This document shows positions 59,284 to 64,000 of a stretch of 64,000 nucleotides of DNA, piece after piece. Origin of the DNA: Bisbaumannia pacifica. Lineage in GTDB: Bacteria; Pseudomonadota; Gammaproteobacteria; Pseudomonadales; Halomonadaceae. Both the position numbers and the translations under genes were made by a program. The first letter of the stretch is position 1, and each line of letters starts with the position of its first letter. Location: contig NZ_BJUK01000020.1 of NCBI RefSeq assembly GCF_007989625.1, positions 1 to 64,000 of the forward strand, given 5' to 3'. The notes below the pieces were generated by a model. The model was not told the DNA's origin. It made no database searches and worked only from the letters and a program-made list of their open reading frames with translations.

Positions 59284-60726
59284 TCAGCCGACCCACTGGG
59301 TGGCCTGTGCGAAGGCCAAGAAGCCCAGGGCGATCACTACCCAGACGCAGAACAGCGGGAAGAAAAATTTCACCCATTTCTGCCAGGGCACGCCGGCGAT
59401 GGCCAGGGTGGCCATGAAGTAGCCGGAGGTCGGGTAGAGGATATTGCCCATGCCGTCGCCGAGTTGGTAGGCCAGTACCGCGGTCTGACGGGTCACCCCG
59501 ATCAGGTCGGAAAGCGGTGCCATGATCGGCATGGTGACCAGGGCCTGGCCGCTGCCGGAAGGAACCACGAAGTTAAAGCCGAGCTGAGCGAAGTACATAC
59601 CGATGGCGGAGAGCAGGGAAGGCAATTCGCCGACCAGGCTGCCGAGGCCCATGACCAGGGTGTCCATGATTTGGCCACCCTCCAGGACGACGGCAACGCC
59701 GCGGGCTACGCCGGCGATCATGGCCCCGACCAGTACGTCGCGGAACCCCTTGTTGAAGGCCTCACAGATGTCCTCTGTGGTCAGGCCGGCGATCATGCCC
59801 ACGACGATGCCCATGAGGATGAACAGCCCCGCCATTTCCATCATGAACCAGCCTTGGCGAAGTACGCCATAGACCAGGAGGCCGAAGAAGGCGAAGGTGG
59901 CGATGGCGGCCAGCTTCTGGCGGCCGTTGGCGGCCAGGGCGCCCTCGTCGCTGGCGTGCAGGTAGAGGCGGCGCTTCTCCGCCTCGTCATCGTCACCGGC
60001 CATCAGGCTGAGGTCGGGGTTTTCGCGGACCTTGCGAGCATAGCGCATCACGAAAAAGATACCTGCCCCGAGCACCACGGCGAAGGCGGCGGCGCGCAGG
60101 CCGAACCCCGAATAGAGCGGCAGGTCGGAGAGCTGCTGCCCGAGGCCGGTGTTGATGGGGTTGAGAATGCCGGTGGAGAAGCCGGCCGTGGTGGCGCACA
60201 GGGCCACGGCGGCGGCGGTCACCGAGTCGAAGCGCAGGGCGATCATCAGCGGCAGGATCACTGGCACGTAGACCAAGGCAAGCTCCTGAGTGCCAATGAT
60301 GGTTGCCACCGCGGCGAAGACTGTCATCAGCACCGGGATCATCAACAGGCTCTGGTTGGCGAAGCGCCGGCTCAGCTTGTCGACGCCGATCTCGATGATG
60401 CCGGTGCGACGCAGCACCATGAACATGCCGCCGATCATAAAGGTGAAGAATACCACCTCGCCGGCGCTCATCAGGCCATTGGGTATGGCCAGCATGAAAT
60501 CGACGATGCCTGCGGGATTCGAGTCCACGTACTGGAAGGACTCGGCATCGATGGTGATGCGTCCATTGGGGCCGGGGATGCGCTCGAACTGGCCGGCCGG
60601 AACGAAGTGCGTGGCGATCGCCGCCAGGGCGATAAAGATCACCAGAATCACGTAGATATGCGGTATGCGCCAGCCGGATGACTTGGCGGCTGTCGCCTTG
60701 GTCGCGCTGGAAGAGTTCTCGGACAT
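59284..60726 (-). CDS. YfcC-family (DcuC-like) carrier
   Basis: 480 residues with 12-13 helices. Typical stretches are RIPHIYVILVIFIALAAIATHFVPAGQFER, FFTFMIGGMFMVLRRTG and PSGSGQALVTMPIMAPLSDLIGVTRQTAVLAYQLGDG. YfcC proteins are annotated as basic amino acid antiporters or C4-dicarboxylate-like carriers; few have a proven substrate. Divergent from the ureidoglycine aminohydrolase gene with an IclR-type site between, so it may carry a ureide such as allantoate. The substrate is inferred from context. Confidence 0.87.
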   Translation of the reverse strand: MSENSSSATKATAAKSSGWRIPHIYVILVIFIALAAIATHFVPAGQFERIPGPNGRITIDAESFQYVDSNPAGIVDFMLAIPNGLMSAGEVVFFTFMIGGMFMVLRRTGIIEIGVDKLSRRFANQSLLMIPVLMTVFAAVATIIGTQELALVYVPVILPLMIALRFDSVTAAAVALCATTAGFSTGILNPINTGLGQQLSDLPLYSGFGLRAAAFAVVLGAGIFFVMRYARKVRENPDLSLMAGDDDEAEKRRLYLHASDEGALAANGRQKLAAIATFAFFGLLVYGVLRQGWFMMEMAGLFILMGIVVGMIAGLTTEDICEAFNKGFRDVLVGAMIAGVARGVAVVLEGGQIMDTLVMGLGSLVGELPSLLSAIGMYFAQLGFNFVVPSGSGQALVTMPIMAPLSDLIGVTRQTAVLAYQLGDGMGNILYPTSGYFMATLAIAGVPWQKWVKFFFPLFCVWVVIALGFLAFAQATQWVG

Positions 60727-60763
60727 GATATTGCCTCATTTTGTTGTTTCTTGAGGTGTGCTC

Positions 60764-60812
60764 GAGGGCCTATGCAGCTAGGCCCTCTAAGGGAGCGCTT
60801 CTGTGTCGCTCC
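60764..60812 (-). promoter_or_regulatory. Two adjacent hairpins in the yfcC leader
   Basis: GAGGGCCT-N8-AGGCCCTC (60764-60787), then GGAGCG-N9-CGCTCC (60792-60812), 40-85 bp upstream of the YfcC-family start codon. They would lie in its 5' leader RNA if the promoter is near the IclR-type site. An attenuator or leader structure is possible. Confidence 0.4.
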
Positions 60813-60927
60813 TTTCCCTGGGCAGCCACGGGGCTGGCCAGGGGCGGGGCAAAGTGCCGATCCGTTATGGCTAATCTTATATACGGACTATTTGCGGCCT
60901 TGCCTTGACTCCGATTGAAGCTTAAAT

Positions 60928-60942
60928 TGGAAATAGTTTCCA
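60928..60942. promoter_or_regulatory. IclR/AllR-type operator TGGAAATAGTTTCCA
   Basis: A perfect TGGAA-N5-TTCCA dyad (six-base arms) between the YfcC-family gene and the ureidoglycine aminohydrolase gene. E. coli AllR sites have a similar TTGGAA/TTCCAA form. Confidence 0.7.
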
Positions 60943-61049
60943 GATATTTTTTGCCGCAATCTGCCGGTTCGGCGGGGCGGCCTGAATGCCACCGCCGGAT
61001 GCCTGTTGCATCGCAGAGAGCGGTTAATCCCAACCAACGAGGACACACC

Positions 61050-61901
61050 ATGGCTCGTAATACCTATTACGCTCCCCAGGGCGGCCATCCGCCCCAGACC
61101 CAGCTGCTCTCCGATCGCGCCGTCTTCACCGAGGCCTACGCCATCATTCCCAAGGGCGTGCTGCGGGACATCGTCGCCAGCTACCTGCCGTTCTGGGAGA
61201 ACACCCGCTTGTGGGTGCTGTCGCGTCCGATGACCGGCTTCTCCGAGACCTTCTCCCAGTACATCGTGGAAGTCTCTCCCGGTGGCGGTAGCAACAAGCC
61301 GGAACTGGACGAGGGCGCCGAGGGCGTGCTCTTCGTGGTCGAGGGCGAGATGGTACTGACCCTGGGTGGCGAGAAGCATGTGATGCAGCCGGGTGGCTAC
61401 GCCTTTATTCCGCCGGGCAGCGACTGGACCCTGCGCAACGAGAGCGATGCCGCGGTGCGTTTCCACTGGATCCGCAAGGCCTACGAGTTCGTCGAGGGCA
61501 TCGAGGCGCCGGAGGCCTTCGTCACCAACGAGAACGACGTCGAGCCGATTCCCATGCCGGACACCGACGAGAAGTGGGTGACTACCCGTTTCGTCGACCA
61601 GTCCGATATGCGTCACGACATGCACGTCAATATCGTCACCTTCCAGCCCGGCGGCGTGATCCCCTTCGACGAGACCCACGTCATGGAGCACGGCCTCTAT
61701 GTGCTCGAGGGCAAGGCGGTCTATCACCTCAACCAGGAGTGGGTCGAGGTGGAAGCCGGTGACTACATGTGGCTGCGCGCCTTCTGCCCGCAGGCCTGCT
61801 ATGCCGGTGGCCCGGGCCCGTTCCGCTACCTGCTCTACAAGGACGTCAACCGTCATATGAAGCTCAATGCCTCCGCCGCCTATCGCGGCCTGCAGCGTTG
61901 A
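61050..61901 (+). CDS. allE: (S)-ureidoglycine aminohydrolase
   Basis: 283 residues, a bicupin of the YlbA/AllE (UGHY) family. The first cupin has FSQYIVEVSPGGGSNKPE and EGVLFVVEGEMVLTLGG. The second contains the manganese ligands in PFDETHVMEHGLYVLEG (Glu, His, His) and the later FCPQACYAGG glutamine. It releases ammonia from ureidoglycine to give ureidoglycolate. ATG after AACGAGGACACACC; the next gene, allA, follows at 17 bp. Confidence 0.94.
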   Translation: MARNTYYAPQGGHPPQTQLLSDRAVFTEAYAIIPKGVLRDIVASYLPFWENTRLWVLSRPMTGFSETFSQYIVEVSPGGGSNKPELDEGAEGVLFVVEGEMVLTLGGEKHVMQPGGYAFIPPGSDWTLRNESDAAVRFHWIRKAYEFVEGIEAPEAFVTNENDVEPIPMPDTDEKWVTTRFVDQSDMRHDMHVNIVTFQPGGVIPFDETHVMEHGLYVLEGKAVYHLNQEWVEVEAGDYMWLRAFCPQACYAGGPGPFRYLLYKDVNRHMKLNASAAYRGLQR

Positions 61902-61918
61902 GTCACGAGGAGGACGTG

Positions 61919-62407
61919 ATGCTGGAACTCACCGCCCAACCGCTCACCCGGGAGGCCTTCGCCCCCTTCGGTGACGTCATCGATACCCGGGGCGCCGACT
62001 TCTTCCCCATCAACGCCGGGCGCACCAAGCGCTACCACGACCTGGCCAAGGTGGAGACCCTGGGCGAGGAGGCCCGGGCGCTGATCAGCATCTTCGTCAG
62101 CCAGCCGGTGGAGGTGCCCCTGACCCTCGACTTCCTGGAGCGTCACCCCCAGGGCAGTCAGGCCTTCGTGCCGCTGCACGAGGAGCGCTTCCTGGTGGTG
62201 GTGGCCCCGCCGGGGGACAAGATCGACCCCAGTGAGGTGCGCGCCTTCGTCACCGACGGCCGTCAGGGCGTCAACTACCGCGCCGGGACCTGGCATGCCA
62301 TCCAGTCGGTGCTGGAGCGTGAGGGCGAGTTCCTGGTGGTCGACCGGGGCGGCGCCGGCAACAACTGCGACGAGCATCCGCTGGCGGTTCGCGTCACCCT
62401 CGACTGA
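61919..62407 (+). CDS. allA: Ureidoglycolate lyase
   Basis: 162 residues, ATG after CACGAGGAGGACGTG. Conserved AllA stretches are LTREAFAPFGDVID, FFPINAGRTKRYHDLA, LERHPQGSQAFVPL and NYRAGTWHAIQSVL (His). It splits ureidoglycolate to glyoxylate and urea. Co-transcribed with allE and followed by a hairpin; glyoxylate then feeds gcl downstream. Confidence 0.95.
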   Translation: MLELTAQPLTREAFAPFGDVIDTRGADFFPINAGRTKRYHDLAKVETLGEEARALISIFVSQPVEVPLTLDFLERHPQGSQAFVPLHEERFLVVVAPPGDKIDPSEVRAFVTDGRQGVNYRAGTWHAIQSVLEREGEFLVVDRGGAGNNCDEHPLAVRVTLD

Positions 62408-62426
62408 GTGCCTCTCTAGTTAGCCT

Positions 62427-62460
62427 CGAAGGGCCGGCGGGACTTCCCGTCGGCCCCTTC
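62427..62460 (+). terminator. Hairpin after allA
   Basis: CGAAGGGCCGGCGGGA pairs with TCCCGTCGGCCCCTTC allowing one wobble and one bulge, 20 bp past the stop codon. The T-run is absent. Confidence 0.55.
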
Positions 62461-62574
62461 GGCGTGCCCGGATATTGGTCGTCTCCGTCCGTCGAAACAA
62501 AGCCTTTTCATGAATTTCCATGTAGATATATATCAATGATTTTAATGGCTTTTTTGCCATGAATGTATTTTTTG

Positions 62575-62589
62575 TGGAAATGTCTTCCA
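62575..62589. promoter_or_regulatory. IclR/AllR-type operator before gcl
   Basis: TGGAA-ATGTC-TTCCA, perfect five-base arms, about 80 bp before gcl in an AT-rich promoter region. A half-site AATTTCCATG lies near 62513. The E. coli gcl promoter is an AllR target, which supports the assignment. Confidence 0.7.
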
Positions 62590-62670
62590 TAAAATATTGA
62601 CAGCGCGGCGGCGCCCGCCTACCTTGAATGGCAAGAACCCTGATTACCGTGTCACCGAGGAGGAATCGTC

Positions 62671-64000
<1,330 letters not shown>

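Noticed and set aside
60915-61049. A longer N-terminus for the ureidoglycine aminohydrolase
   Set aside because: The upstream in-frame codons overlap the IclR-type operator and lack a ribosome site. The ATG at 61050 has one and matches the family start.

Overview
The window is GC-rich, almost fully coding DNA from a gammaproteobacterium, most likely Halomonas or a close relative in the Halomonadaceae. The assignment rests on gene order (tonB, algH, ruvX, pyrR, pyrB, inactive pyrC'), the mixture of TRAP, NCS1 and aromatic or ureide catabolic genes, and codon use. It is an inference, since no rRNA gene is present. I saw no tRNA, rRNA, CRISPR array, insertion sequence or prophage.

Layout. 1-4453: end of a TonB gene, then algH, ruvX, pyrR, pyrB and a zinc-ligand-less dihydroorotase. 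4.5-7.7 kb: an APC permease and a nitrilase-family amidase, divergent from a LuxR regulator. 7.7-15.7 kb: a malonate-type operon (porin, amidase, malonyl-CoA synthetase, malonyl-CoA decarboxylase, transporter) divergent from a GntR regulator with a perfect palindrome between them. 15.8-18.7 kb: a LuxR gene flanked by decayed copies of its own ends, divergent from a flavoprotein hydroxylase plus small partner (MhaAB-like). 18.8-25.7 kb: a DUF6455-like cysteine protein, an Lrp/MFS pair, a giant indolepyruvate:ferredoxin oxidoreductase and an EamA exporter. 25.7-28.6 kb: a FecCD-type ABC importer. 28.8-36.3 kb: a Bcr/CflA exporter and a homogentisate operon (MBL hydrolase, mhaA, mhaB, hmgA, fahA, maiA). 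36.6-41.1 kb: a TRAP system with two nearly identical binding proteins. 41.1-48.8 kb: a divergent hydroxyacid cluster, with an Nramp-like carrier, FMN hydroxyacid dehydrogenase, Rieske protein and MarR on one side and glcDEF on the other.

49-64 kb is a purine/ureide island: urate hydroxylase (puuD), uraH, uraD, allantoin racemase, two NCS1 permeases, a second racemase-like protein, allantoinase puuE, a YfcC carrier, ureidoglycine aminohydrolase, ureidoglycolate lyase and glyoxylate carboligase (cut by the window edge). Together they take urate to glyoxylate and tartronate semialdehyde. The allantoate amidohydrolase step is not in the window.

The strongest new observation is regulatory. Two operator families partition the ureide island. 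TTGTATACAA-type palindromes sit at every promoter of the urate-to-allantoate half and at the promoter of a local GntR gene. TGGAA-N5-TTCCA palindromes sit before the ureidoglycine and glyoxylate genes and before a local IclR gene. Other points of note are the two MhaAB-like pairs, an Nramp-like carrier without the metal-binding DPGN motif, a racemase homologue missing one catalytic cysteine, and a 75-bp tandem repeat made of copies of the iclR 3' end.
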